From assembly GCF_021390175.1 (NCBI RefSeq), contig NZ_CP090004.1, positions 2,657,001 to 2,721,000 on the forward strand: a stretch of DNA of 64,000 nucleotides. The letters are read 5' to 3'. Of this stretch, positions 7,232 to 16,196 are shown piece by piece (the stretch's first letter is position 1; each line of letters opens with the position of its first letter). The position numbers were made by a program, and so were the translations under genes. The stretch comes from Flagellimonas sp. HMM57 (GTDB taxonomy: Bacteria; Bacteroidota; Bacteroidia; Flavobacteriales; Flavobacteriaceae). Below the pieces are notes generated by a model that searched no databases, was not told where the DNA came from, and worked only from the letters and a program-made list of their open reading frames with translations.

Positions 7232-10099
7232 TTATTGGCTGAGATATAATCTACCTTGTTTTGGTTCGAAACCATCACGGTTAAACTCTATGACGTAGAA
7301 GTATACCCCATTGGGAGCCGTATTTCTTCCACCTTCCGAACCGTCCCATGCAGGATTATCCGCATCTCCTTTAAAGAGGGAATTTCCGTAGCGGTTAAAG
7401 ATTTCCAACGTGAAGTCAGGGAAAATGGTTTCTATATTAGGTATAAAAAAGGTGTCGTTTCTACCGTCACTATTTGGTGAAAATCCATCGGGGATGAAGA
7501 AATCGTATGCATCTGGATCACAATTGTTCAAGTCTACTGTAACTGGAATCCTATTTGGATTGATACAGCCTGTTTCGGGGTCATAGCTTTGGGCATAGTA
7601 CGTAGTATCATCAATCAGAAGTTCTGAACTAGATAGGACTTCGCCACCTTCTTCCGAAATAAACCATTCAACTTCGGCATCTATTATGTTTTCCAAATTG
7701 ATGAGTTCTGCAACAGTTGGATTGTCCAATCCACACAACGATAATTCTGTTGCGCTTAAATCTGGTGATGGAGGGTTTATCACTGTAGGAATCAATTCCA
7801 ATCGCATATCACTTTCACAGAATCCGTTCAATTGCTCTACGGCAAAATAGGACTGTCCGTCCACAATAACTTGATTGGAATCTATCAAAGTTCCGCCCGT
7901 AGCCGAAGTGTACCATAAAATACTTCCACCGTTTGTTGAATTGACATCCAAATCAGCTAAGGTCAGATTATCAGAACCACACAGAATTGGCATTGCGTTG
8001 TTGATAGTTGGAACATCAGCTGTTACGAAAGCAACCTGAACCCGTATTCTGGAGGAGCTTATACAATTATTGTCTGGATTGGTGCTTAAAATAAAATAAT
8101 CTTCCCCATCTACCAGAGGTGTGTTCAAAGGTAGGGGCACATCATCGGTATTGGTTTCAAAAAAGGAAAGTGCTCCAGAAGCACTGACTGAAATATTTTC
8201 CAAGGTCGGGTTTCCATCATTTAGACAGAAAAATTGCTCAGGTACAGCTTCGATAACTTCAGGTGTTCCGCCAATGGAAAAGTTTTCTTGAAGCTCAAAA
8301 TCGAACACTGTCCGGCAAGGCGTAGTATCATCTTGAGTGCTTGTTAGGTTAACGGTATAGTTTCCATCGGCCAAGGTAGAGATGTCTATTTCATATTCGG
8401 CAGACCCTCCTGTAAAGTTTATTGTATTGTCTGTTAGTACGGTCATTGAGTTTTGTTCAACAACCTCATAGTCTATGGTATAGCTTCCGTCAGATAGTGC
8501 TGGTGCGTTTACCAATACATCGATGGCAGTGGCATCACAATTGTTGTCCACCACTATGGCTAAATCTATTTCTTCTGGGGTTGGTAGCACCTCAACAGTT
8601 GTGCTTAGCATGCAGTCTATGAGAAAACTCCCGGTTACTTCGATAGCGACATTGTAATTACCATCAGTATCAAAGTTGGCTGAAGGAATATCAAAAGTTG
8701 CGGATCCATTGGAAAAATCAATGTTCTGTGCAATAAGGTCGGTGGTGGAATTATCGGGATTTGTTATGGTATAATCAATGTTATAGGTTTCGTTGGAAAG
8801 GTTTCCAGCAATATCCAATATATTATCCAGTTGGATAGTAGCGTCTGTATCAGGACAAATAGTCGCTGATGAGGCCATAGGATCGGAGACCAGAAAAAGT
8901 ACCTGCGGCACATTAATATTGGGGCATACAAATTCTTCAGGGTCAGGATCTGTAATCCCTACGATATCCAATTCCACAAATTCGTTGATAGGAACTGCAT
9001 CCGGTGAAATGGTAAATGTTCCTGTTCCATTGTTCAATTCAACGGTTATAGCGGCATTGCTAATGCCATTGCTGCTGGTAACGGTGTATGCAATATCATA
9101 TTGATCGTCGGGTAAAATGGATTGGTCATAAGTAATGGTGACGTCATAGGGCTCCCCCAAACAGTAGTTCGGAGCCGTCAAGTTTCCTTCAAGCACAGGC
9201 AGTATAATAATTTCTACCCTGGTAAACTGTATGGAACAAACAGGATGAGATGGAAAGACCGAATAGGTAAAAATATAAGTGCCATAACCAAAATTAGTAT
9301 TGATTTCCTCTACATTTATAACACTATCTGTTAAATCATCTATTTGGTTGGTCACACCTTCGGACCAAGTTCCATTGGGATCTTCGCCAACCAGTAAACT
9401 GTTCAGGTCAAGGTTGGTGTAACTTGATAAGTCTTCGTTGGTACATACCACTAAATCTATTGGTTGTCCGGGATCTGCAGCTGGATGAATCTCTAGAATA
9501 ACAGTGGATTGTTTGCTCGTGCATATATCTACATCTGGTACGGTATAGGTAAAGGTATATTCTCCTGGTCCTGCCAAAAGGGCATTGAAGAAATTGTTGT
9601 TCAGAAAACCTGTAGGCGCAACCTCTGTCCATACCCCATTAAAATCGGGGATTTTTCCATTGACATTACTACCAAGAAAACCAAAAAGATTGACTGCCGG
9701 GTTTTCACTGCAAGCATTGGCACTACCATCTATATTGTCCTCACCGGCATATCCGCCCAGGTTAATGGTAACCACGGCAGATTCGCCACAGTTATTGTTG
9801 GTGTATGTAAACTCATGAACGCCATAATTGTTGATTTGCCACAAGTCCACAATACCCGTGTTCATGTCCAACGCAAAAAAATTGGCAGGGTCTGTTGTAG
9901 ACCATACACCACCAACGACAGGCAGTCCATTTAAATTTGCGAACAGGTCGAAAGTTCTATTGGCTATATCGTCGTGTTTATCACAAACAGTAACGGTATT
10001 GTCTGAACCTGCGCATTGAGAATATGCAACGGAAACAGTGGCTAAAAAGCCAATGGAAAATGCAAATAGATGTTTGATAAAAGTAGTTCTAAACCCCAT
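7232..10099 (-). CDS. Large secreted protein with gliding-motility-associated type B C-terminal domain (T9SS substrate)
   Basis: A 955-residue secreted protein with an N-terminal signal peptide (to about VSVAYSQ). The body is a chain of acidic, Thr/Asn/Val-rich Ig-like beta modules containing spaced cysteines, as in flavobacterial surface adhesins. The last 90 residues form the type B T9SS sorting domain (TIGR04131 type): FFIPDGFSPNSDGRNDTFFI, FTLEIFNRYGNSLF, WDG and NGVYFYVIEF. It heads the unit with PorP/SprF and OmpA genes downstream. The expected role is a cell-surface adhesin exported by T9SS; the ligand is unknown. Confidence 0.92.
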   Translation of the reverse strand: MGFRTTFIKHLFAFSIGFLATVSVAYSQCAGSDNTVTVCDKHDDIANRTFDLFANLNGLPVVGGVWSTTDPANFFALDMNTGIVDLWQINNYGVHEFTYTNNNCGESAVVTINLGGYAGEDNIDGSANACSENPAVNLFGFLGSNVNGKIPDFNGVWTEVAPTGFLNNNFFNALLAGPGEYTFTYTVPDVDICTSKQSTVILEIHPAADPGQPIDLVVCTNEDLSSYTNLDLNSLLVGEDPNGTWSEGVTNQIDDLTDSVINVEEINTNFGYGTYIFTYSVFPSHPVCSIQFTRVEIIILPVLEGNLTAPNYCLGEPYDVTITYDQSILPDDQYDIAYTVTSSNGISNAAITVELNNGTGTFTISPDAVPINEFVELDIVGITDPDPEEFVCPNINVPQVLFLVSDPMASSATICPDTDATIQLDNILDIAGNLSNETYNIDYTITNPDNSTTDLIAQNIDFSNGSATFDIPSANFDTDGNYNVAIEVTGSFLIDCMLSTTVEVLPTPEEIDLAIVVDNNCDATAIDVLVNAPALSDGSYTIDYEVVEQNSMTVLTDNTINFTGGSAEYEIDISTLADGNYTVNLTSTQDDTTPCRTVFDFELQENFSIGGTPEVIEAVPEQFFCLNDGNPTLENISVSASGALSFFETNTDDVPLPLNTPLVDGEDYFILSTNPDNNCISSSRIRVQVAFVTADVPTINNAMPILCGSDNLTLADLDVNSTNGGSILWYTSATGGTLIDSNQVIVDGQSYFAVEQLNGFCESDMRLELIPTVINPPSPDLSATELSLCGLDNPTVAELINLENIIDAEVEWFISEEGGEVLSSSELLIDDTTYYAQSYDPETGCINPNRIPVTVDLNNCDPDAYDFFIPDGFSPNSDGRNDTFFIPNIETIFPDFTLEIFNRYGNSLFKGDADNPAWDGSEGGRNTAPNGVYFYVIEFNRDGFEPKQGRLYLSQ

Positions 10100-10417
10100 A
10101 GAAGTTTTCTATTAATTCAAATTTATAGGTTGTACTATCCTCTTTTAAATCATGAGAGCATGCAAAGTATTATAGTACAATACAAAAAAACAGATAGTTT
10201 AGTGCGAATGACACCCAAATATCTGCTGAGGTTTAGATGCGCAAAACTACTGAATTTTCTTATCATCTGAATGATTTTAGTCATAAATACAAAACGTATT
10301 TTCTGATGCTGTCCAATGATTCATTTTACTTATAAGTAGTCCTGTCAAGTATCAATAACTACAAAAGCTACTTTTTAGTCTTTTAGCGTTATGATTTTTG
10401 CAGATTATGTTGTGTAA
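10100..10417. other. AT-rich intergenic region between divergent units
   Basis: This 318-bp region separates the minus-strand gliding cluster from the plus-strand micro-ORF/mpl unit. It contains the minus-strand TAAATTTG box. I see no coding frame with family features, RNA gene or repeat. Confidence 0.6.
10119..10126 (-). promoter_or_regulatory. Candidate -7 box (TAAATTTG, minus strand) for the gliding cluster
   Basis: On the minus strand the octamer matches TAnnTTTG perfectly and lies 19 bp before the ATG of the type B CTD protein, which would give a very short leader. No TTG occurs at the expected -33 distance. Confidence 0.4.
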
Positions 10418-10498
10418 ATGGTAAAAAGCGTCCTTAGCATTTTGTTTCTGATTAGTTTAATGGCTATGGTTATCTTTATCCTGAAAATAGATTTTTGA
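10418..10498 (+). CDS. 26-residue single-helix membrane micropeptide overlapping mpl
   Basis: An ATG at 10418 opens a 26-codon frame that ends in a TGA at 10496-10498. The last base of the stop is the A of the mpl ATG (TGATG overlap), a classic arrangement for translational coupling. The peptide begins MVKSVLSILFLISLMAMV and ends in a Lys-Ile-Asp-Phe tail. It is one hydrophobic helix with a Lys at each end, as expected for a small inner-membrane peptide. It could also be a leader whose translation controls mpl. Conservation is untested. Confidence 0.4.
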   Translation: MVKSVLSILFLISLMAMVIFILKIDF

Positions 10499-11852
10499 TG
10501 CAAATACATTTTATAGCCATAGGAGGGAGTGCTATGCACAACTTGGCCTTGGCTTTGGAACATAAGGGATATACTGTAACAGGAAGTGATGATGTAATTT
10601 TTGAACCTTCCAAAAGTCGCTTGAAACAAAAAGGTTTATTGCCCGAGACATTTGGGTGGTTTCCTGAAAAAATACATGATAAATTGGACGCAGTGATTTT
10701 AGGAATGCATGCCAAACCAGATAATCCTGAATTGGATAAAGCAAAAGAGTTGGGCTTAAAGATATATTCGTATCCTGAATTTCTTTACGAGCAGTCCAAA
10801 TACAAAACTAGAGTGGTTATTGGAGGTAGTCATGGTAAGACCACTATTACTTCGATGATTCTACATGTATTAAATTATCATGATATCGAGGTGGATTATA
10901 TGGTTGGGGCACAACTAGAGGGTTTTGACAGAATGGTACATTTAACAGAGGATAATGATTTTATTGTTTTGGAAGGTGATGAATATCTGTCGTCTCCTAT
11001 CGATAGAAGGCCAAAATTTCATCTATACCAACCCAATATTGCACTGTTGAGCGGTATTGCTTGGGATCATATCAATGTTTTTCCAACGTTCGAAAATTAC
11101 GTGGAACAGTTTCAAATTTTTGTGGATGGTATTGTACGTGGAGGAAGCATTACCTATAACGAGGAAGATGTAGAGGTGAAAAAAGTAGTTGAGAAAACGG
11201 AAAATTCAATTCGGAAGTTTCCTTATAGCACGCCAGATTATAGAGTGGAGGATGGAGAGACTCTTTTGGATACCCCGAAGGTGATATGCCCATCGAGGTT
11301 TTTGGTAAGCACAATTTGAACAATCTTGCCGGCGCCAAATGGATATGTCAAAACATGGGTGTGGATGAAGATGATTTCTACGAGGCCATCGCATCTTTTA
11401 AAGGGGCATCCAAACGATTGGAAAAGATTGCGGAAAGCTCAGGAAAAGTAGCCTACAAAGATTTTGCACATTCGCCGAGCAAGGTAAGGGCAACAACCAA
11501 GGCAGTAAGGGAGCAGTATCCGAATCGAAAACTGATTGCCTGTTTGGAGCTACATACCTATAGTAGTTTAAATGCCAATTTTTTAAAGGAATATGACGGA
11601 GCTTTGAACGCCGCAGACGAAGCATTGGTCTTTTATTCTCCAGAAGCTGTTAAAATAAAACAGTTGGAAGAAGTTACTTCTACACAAATTGAAAATGCAT
11701 TGAATCGGCAAGATGTCAAAATCTTTACTGATGCGGACGCTTTTAAGACGTATCTATTTGATAAAGAATTTGATGATTCGGTTTTGTTGCTAATGAGTTC
11801 AGGCAATTATGGCGGATTGGATTTTGAGAAAATAGAATCAGTATTCGGGTAA
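10498..11852 (+). pseudogene. mpl: UDP-N-acetylmuramate:L-alanyl-gamma-D-glutamyl-meso-diaminopimelate ligase, frameshifted
   Basis: Mpl recycles the cell-wall tripeptide onto UDP-MurNAc in the cytoplasm. The first frame (10498-11319) has the Mur N-terminal motif HFIAIGGSAMHNLALAL and the ATP loop GGSHGKTTITSM. The rest of the ligase continues one frame away: MPIEVFGKHNLNNLAGAKW at 11286, then FKGASKRLEKI, DFAHSPSKVRATTKAV and ELHTYSSLN, to the stop at 11852. Homology passes from one frame to the other at the CCCC run at 11273-11276, and one extra C would give a continuous 451-residue protein of normal length. It is either a real one-base deletion or a sequencing error. Without repair, the first frame ends at 11319 and lacks the C-terminal domain. 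Confidence 0.88.
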
Positions 11853-11917
11853 AGAGTAAATCAATAAGCGGGATTCGATTTTCTGTAAAAATCTAAATCC
11901 AAGTAATTGCTAATAGT

Positions 11918-13039
11918 TCAGTTTCCATATTCTATCTTGGATATTACTTTGCCTCTTTGATATATGATTTCTTTAATGGGTTTTCCTGCCAGATTATAGA
12001 ATTCCCATTTGCCATCTTTAGCGCCATTCAGATAATTGCCTTTGTGGGAAGGCCTCTCGGCTTCACTGTACTTGATATATAATCCGTTCTTAACGTTATT
12101 TTTAAAAGTGGTTTTTTCTACGATTGTTCCATTGTCTAAGTCAAAGTTCTTCCAAATACCATTCTTGTAACCGTCCATATAGTTGCCAGATAAAATTTTT
12201 GTTCCGTTTTCGTGGTATAGCTCATAAAGACCGTTCTTTTTACCATGCTCGTAATGTTGAATCTCTTTCTTGGCTTCATTTTCATAAAACAATTCGCTGA
12301 GTAGTAATTGGTCTTCCACAAACTTCATTCTCATCAATAATACCCCATCTTGATTATATTCCAATTTATCCCCATCAAGCTTTCCATCTTTCAGCTGTTT
12401 AAGAAAGTGAAGTTTTCCATTTGGAAAATACTCCTTTTGTACATAGCTGTCGTTTGAGGTATGGTCTCTTTCCCAAATTAACGTTCCATCCTCATATTTT
12501 TCTTTCCAATGACCAGTGGGTTCATTGTTTTTATAAAACTCGGTTCTAATTCCTGAAGCATTTTGATTACTGTAATACAGTCTCTTTGTCCATTTACCGT
12601 TTTTCAGTCCATTCTTGTAATTTTCAAGAGTCATTAATTCACCCGTATCATTGAACGTTTTCCATTCCCCTTCTTCTTCTCCTGTTAAAAAAAGCCCTTG
12701 TTTTTGTACTTCGCCATTTTGGTGGTAAGTAGTGAACGTTCCGTTTGCAATCCCATCCTCATAACTCATTGTCTTTAAAATACGATCTTTATAATCGTAT
12801 TCTGTAGATTTTCCGTGCTTCTTTCCCTTCAAGAAGTTCAAATCAGAATAATTCCCTCGTTCGTCAGAAATCTTATAGTGACCTTCAAGTAAATTGTTCG
12901 TATTGTCTTTAAAGAAAATTTCTCTTCCAAATTGTTGCTTTTCCACCTCGTACCAGGTAAGATACTTTTGGGCAACGATTGAATTTCCCATCAAAATCAA
13001 TACTATTTGAGTGAGAATTAATTTATCGGATTTGAACAT
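11918..13039 (-). CDS. Secreted YwqK/MORN-repeat protein
   Basis: I choose the Met at 13039 (MFKSDKLILTQIVLILMG), which gives a signal peptide ending at about SIVAQ; the longer frame adds 14 residues. The 373-residue protein is mostly repeated units of about 22-25 residues built around the pattern G-x-W/Y-x-x-Y/F-x-x-x-G-x-x-x-x-x-x-x-Y-x-x-G, for example NGTFTTYHQNGEVQKQG and NGKWTKRLYY. These are MORN-like beta hairpins of the YwqK antitoxin-like family. I see no toxin gene beside it. Such secreted copies are common in Flavobacteriia and have no known role. Confidence 0.8.
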   Translation of the reverse strand: MFKSDKLILTQIVLILMGNSIVAQKYLTWYEVEKQQFGREIFFKDNTNNLLEGHYKISDERGNYSDLNFLKGKKHGKSTEYDYKDRILKTMSYEDGIANGTFTTYHQNGEVQKQGLFLTGEEEGEWKTFNDTGELMTLENYKNGLKNGKWTKRLYYSNQNASGIRTEFYKNNEPTGHWKEKYEDGTLIWERDHTSNDSYVQKEYFPNGKLHFLKQLKDGKLDGDKLEYNQDGVLLMRMKFVEDQLLLSELFYENEAKKEIQHYEHGKKNGLYELYHENGTKILSGNYMDGYKNGIWKNFDLDNGTIVEKTTFKNNVKNGLYIKYSEAERPSHKGNYLNGAKDGKWEFYNLAGKPIKEIIYQRGKVISKIEYGN

Positions 13040-13118
13040 AGGTTTATATTTTTTGAGAGTGTAGACAAGAAAGGCCCACATAAATGGGCCATTACTTTTT
13101 TTGGCTGGTACTTTATTC

Positions 13119-13523
13119 TTAAGAATTCAACCCAGAACCAGTGTTCACAGTATTTTTCTTGCTAAGTAAAGTTTTAGCAGATAATAGAACACCCAAAAAA
13201 ATCAGAATATACATTCCGTAGGTGGAAAGGAGATTGCCAAACTTGGTTTCTACCAATACAGGATTACTTTTTCTGTATTTTATGGAAATGGTATCTCCTT
13301 CAGATTTCATACTTCCAAGGAAAGGAACTCTAAAAAGTTCGGTAATACCAATTTGTTCACTACCATCTTCCAATTTAAATGCTATAGTGGCCGTTTCTCT
13401 AGTTTTTTTTCCTCTATGAAAAGTAATCTCGGTAATTTTTCCTTCGGTTTCGACCCAATCATCATTTTGGCTATAACCAATAAGATAGGAAAACAAGAGT
13501 ATTATTAAGTATATGTATTTCAT
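13119..13523 (-). CDS. DUF3592-like membrane protein
   Basis: A 134-residue protein with an N-terminal signal-like helix (MKYIYLIILLFSYLIGYSQ), an exported beta-rich domain (about 20-95, with EGKITEITFHRGKK and ISIKYRKSNPVLVET) and one transmembrane helix (about 100-118), followed by a short polar tail. The pattern of an oligonucleotide/beta-barrel-like domain between two helices resembles DUF3592. It starts 3 bp after the 117-residue gene ends and probably shares its transcript. The function is unknown. Confidence 0.6.
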   Translation of the reverse strand: MKYIYLIILLFSYLIGYSQNDDWVETEGKITEITFHRGKKTRETATIAFKLEDGSEQIGITELFRVPFLGSMKSEGDTISIKYRKSNPVLVETKFGNLLSTYGMYILIFLGVLLSAKTLLSKKNTVNTGSGLNS

Positions 13524-13526
13524 AGT

Positions 13527-13880
13527 CTAAGCGATTTTTTTAAGGATTGCAATGTTTTCATTAACTAGTTTTTCTTGTTTGGAAGCCAATAGCGAGCGAA
13601 CTATCATGGGAGCGATTCCCCTTGACTTGGAATAGTACCCATTGACAATATGATTTGTGACAACAGGCATTAATTTCAATGTATTTTTATCCAGAAATCT
13701 TAAAATAACAGCATATACTCCGCTTTTTTTAATGAGAACGCATTTTTCCATCGTATTTCCCGATGGAACCTCCCAATTATTCCAAGTTTTGGTGCACTCA
13801 TATTCACTTTCTGTTTTTAAAAAGTCCAATACCTTGTCCAAGGAATTATAGGATTCATTGATCTTGATTTGTTTTTCCAT
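13527..13880 (-). CDS. Hypothetical cytoplasmic protein
   Basis: A 117-residue soluble protein without a signal peptide or membrane helix, with mixed alpha/beta composition. A Trp-Asn-Asn-Trp patch (KTWNNWEVPSG) and a Lys-rich C-terminus are its only notable features. I do not recognise the family. It is the first gene of a minus-strand trio with the DUF3592-like and YwqK-like genes. A TAGATTTG box lies about 180 bp upstream. Confidence 0.55.
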   Translation of the reverse strand: MEKQIKINESYNSLDKVLDFLKTESEYECTKTWNNWEVPSGNTMEKCVLIKKSGVYAVILRFLDKNTLKLMPVVTNHIVNGYYSKSRGIAPMIVRSLLASKQEKLVNENIAILKKIA

Positions 13881-14282
13881 ATATTGATTTGATTAAAGGC
13901 AGATGATAGGTGCAATAACTTTTGTCCCTGTATTACCAATAAGAAAATTGGATTGAAATAGTTTCGGTTAAATAAAACATAGGATGGTTCTACCTATTTT
14001 TTAAAGTATTAGGATTTCAATTTATTGGTGCTATTTGAATAAATTCGTGCTACAACCAAATCTAAATTAATGTACCCATCCAAATGATAGATGTCAAAAA
14101 GTCAATTTTATCACGATTGGTCAGAATTGATTAGATAAAATTCAATTTATATTGTGAATAGTTGTAAAGTAGTTTATCCTTCATGATTTTGTCTATGTTG
14201 TTACAATAAAAGAAGAAGCTCGGTACAAATACAGGGGATAAAGGATAGCTTGTAGATATATTGCTTAGGTGTGTTTTCCTTT
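13881..14282. other. AT-rich intergenic region without genes
   Basis: This 402-bp stretch lies between two minus-strand units. Beyond the candidate promoter at 14057-14084, I see no coding frame, RNA gene or repeat. Confidence 0.55.
14057..14084 (-). promoter_or_regulatory. Candidate promoter, TTTG-16 bp-TAGATTTG (minus strand)
   Basis: On the minus strand TTTG (14084-14081) and TAGATTTG (14064-14057) are separated by 16 bp, close to the flavobacterial 17-23 bp spacing. It would give a leader of about 170 nt for the 13880 gene. Confidence 0.3.
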
Positions 14283-14471
14283 TTAAGTTTTCACAACCCT
14301 ATAATTACAAGTTTCATTTTCTACATATTTTATTTTATGTTCAGATAGTAATAAAGAAATTATGTGCCTGGTTTCTGTATCGTTAAAGCCCAACTGATTC
14401 CCTAAATCCAATTCATTTAATACGCCATTGTTTTTCCTTAAGGCTCTTAGGTAGTATTCTTTGTCTTCCAT
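14283..14471 (-). CDS. Small protein with winged-helix-like sequence
   Basis: A 62-residue protein. The sequence reads as a short helix-turn-helix or winged-helix unit: ALRKNNGVLNELDLGNQLGF (helix-turn-helix), then TETRHIISLLLSEHKIKYV (recognition helix plus wing). It begins 5 bp after the methyltransferase stop, so the two are probably cotranscribed. It could bind DNA or regulate its neighbour, but at this length that is inference. Confidence 0.55.
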   Translation of the reverse strand: MEDKEYYLRALRKNNGVLNELDLGNQLGFNDTETRHIISLLLSEHKIKYVENETCNYRVVKT

Positions 14472-14476
14472 GAATT

Positions 14477-15298
14477 TTATTTTTTTACGACAATCATTAT
14501 ATGCGGGCTAAAAGGGAGAAGATATTCATCGTTTTCGGTAGTTTGGACAAGTTGCATAAGATTTTCTTTTTTGCGTACACTGCTCATGCTCGAAAAATAA
14601 TCTTTATCCAACCAAGCCATCCCTTCAACAGCATAGGTGTTAATGTGAGTTAGTCCTTGTTGTAAAAATTCTGTTTTGAGTTCTCCCGGTTTGTGGTAAA
14701 AAGCTTCGGCCAAAAGCCATGGAAAGTCATCGGGTGGATTGTGGATTCCCGTTGTAAGTTCTTCTTTGCACATCTTAAAAAATGGAATTTTATGTATAAG
14801 TCCGTTCAACAGACCTGCCAAAGTGGAAGCAGTGTAACTAATGGCAAAACCTAATATGATTCCATCCTTTTTTATAACGCGTTTGGCTTCGCTTATGGCT
14901 TTTGCACGTTCTTTGCTTTCCTGAAGATGATAAAGTGGTCCATGCAAGATTACAATATCGGCAAAGTTATTGGGGAGGTTTAGCTCCTGTGCTTTACCTA
15001 GATTTACTGAAAACCTGTTCTTTAATTTATTCGCTCTGTTTTGAGCTATTTGGATATGCTTGGGTATAGGTTCTATCAAATGAACCTCATGGCCTTTTTT
15101 TGAGAGCCATTCGGAGTATTTTCCAGTGCCACCCCCAACATCGATTATTTTGCAATTGGAAGATGGGATATATTTCTCGATCAATGACTTAATCCTTTCA
15201 AATTCAAAGACGCCCATACCTTTGTCCAATCTGGTTTCTTCGGATGCCTTATTGTAGAAAAGTTCAATATTTCTACTTATTAACTGTTTACTGTTCAT
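14477..15298 (-). CDS. Class I SAM-dependent methyltransferase
   Basis: I use the internal Met at 15298 (MNSKQLISRNIELFYNK); the longer frame to 15340 adds 14 residues and fits poorly. The 273-residue protein has the methyltransferase motif I CKIIDVGGGTGKYS, an acidic motif II end (VHLIEP), motif post-II LGKAQELNLPNNFADIVI and the LHGPLYHL segment. This is the Methyltransf_11/25 fold. The substrate is unknown; the C-terminal half lacks a recognisable accessory domain. The winged-helix-like small gene follows at 5 bp. Confidence 0.85.
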   Translation of the reverse strand: MNSKQLISRNIELFYNKASEETRLDKGMGVFEFERIKSLIEKYIPSSNCKIIDVGGGTGKYSEWLSKKGHEVHLIEPIPKHIQIAQNRANKLKNRFSVNLGKAQELNLPNNFADIVILHGPLYHLQESKERAKAISEAKRVIKKDGIILGFAISYTASTLAGLLNGLIHKIPFFKMCKEELTTGIHNPPDDFPWLLAEAFYHKPGELKTEFLQQGLTHINTYAVEGMAWLDKDYFSSMSSVRKKENLMQLVQTTENDEYLLPFSPHIMIVVKK

Positions 15299-15447
15299 TT
15301 TTACTTTTTTGAACTTTATCGCATAGCAAAGTATAGCCACTCTCTAAGCGATAAAGAAATCGATTTGATTTTTTTGATAAAATAATTTGGATTTTTAAAG
15401 CACGTGTATCCTTATTGCATCGTGAATTTGGAAATAACGATGCATGT

Positions 15448-15467
15448 AACGCCCATTAATGGGCGTT
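15448..15467. repeat. 20-bp perfect palindrome
   Basis: AACGCCCATTAATGGGCGTT is a perfect palindrome in the gap between the methyltransferase and the DUF1569 gene. A short T run follows on the plus strand (15471-15475), but no plus-strand gene precedes it. It may be an operator or a terminator-like hairpin. Confidence 0.5.
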
Positions 15468-15585
15468 CGTCTTTTTAGAAAAGACTTGGATACTATGTTT
15501 GAACTAGTAAATCAGACTGTAAAGATAAGCCATACTTTAATATCAGCAGTATACTTTTACAGTACTAAAATGGTAGTGCGATTTC

Positions 15586-16035
15586 TTAAACGCCAAATTG
15601 TCTCAGATGGTGATCTAGATGTTTGTATTGCATCTGTCCCCATTGTTTTGGTGTGAAAGCGCCAAAAGCTGGATGCGGTTCCCAAGATGTTTTGTCCTTT
15701 TGTTGATGAAATTCATTAACAAGGGAAACTAATTTTTCTTTTTCTGGACCAAACTCTTTTACATTTTCTACTTTGAACGGTTTTGGTGTTGGCAATCCTT
15801 GTTTCCATAGCTTATCATTGTACATGCTCTTTTTAAAGCTTTGGTACAATAACTTCATAACAGGGTTTGGTTTTTTCATCTTGTAATTCCCCAATGCTAG
15901 GTTTAGAGGAAACTGACAGTGGCAAAGCATTTGAGCCACCTGCATTTTGCCCCATTCTGCATTGGTGGATTCGTTTAACTTTTCAATACGTTCAATGACT
16001 TCCGTAAATGTGTCAATTTCAAGAAGAGATTTCAT
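15586..16035 (-). CDS. DUF1569 (DinB-like) protein
   Basis: I choose the Met at 16035 (MKSLLEIDTFTEVIERI) rather than the one eight residues upstream. The 149-residue protein matches DUF1569: AEWGKMQVAQMLCHCQFPL near the N-terminus, HPAFGAFTPKQWG, and the C-terminal HLDHHLRQF. The His residues of the first and last motifs form a DinB-like four-helix metal site. The family is widespread in Bacteroidota with unknown activity, possibly thiol-dependent transfer. It appears monocistronic. Confidence 0.82.
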   Translation of the reverse strand: MKSLLEIDTFTEVIERIEKLNESTNAEWGKMQVAQMLCHCQFPLNLALGNYKMKKPNPVMKLLYQSFKKSMYNDKLWKQGLPTPKPFKVENVKEFGPEKEKLVSLVNEFHQQKDKTSWEPHPAFGAFTPKQWGQMQYKHLDHHLRQFGV

Positions 16036-16196
16036 AAGAAATGATTTGATGACTTTCAATATACGATGTTTAGGTTTTTATTTCAAGTCAACAGAATACT
16101 TAGATATAAAACTTGAGGCATTAAACACTATAAGCTATTATATGTTAAACCAATTGTAATTTGAATGTGATTGGCACAATTTTTTATAAAAATAAA

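Noticed and set aside
11271..11288. Programmed -1 ribosomal frameshift in mpl
   Set aside because: The joint is at a plain CCCC run without a slippery heptamer, and I saw no clear downstream stem positioned for it. A lost base is simpler.
11918..13039. Toxin-antitoxin system based on the YwqK label
   Set aside because: The protein is a secreted MORN-like repeat protein and no toxin gene is adjacent; the family name is misleading.
15459..15656. Plus-strand frame of 65 codons starting inside the 20-bp palindrome
   Set aside because: It has no recognisable protein features and its 3' end is antisense to the DUF1569 gene.
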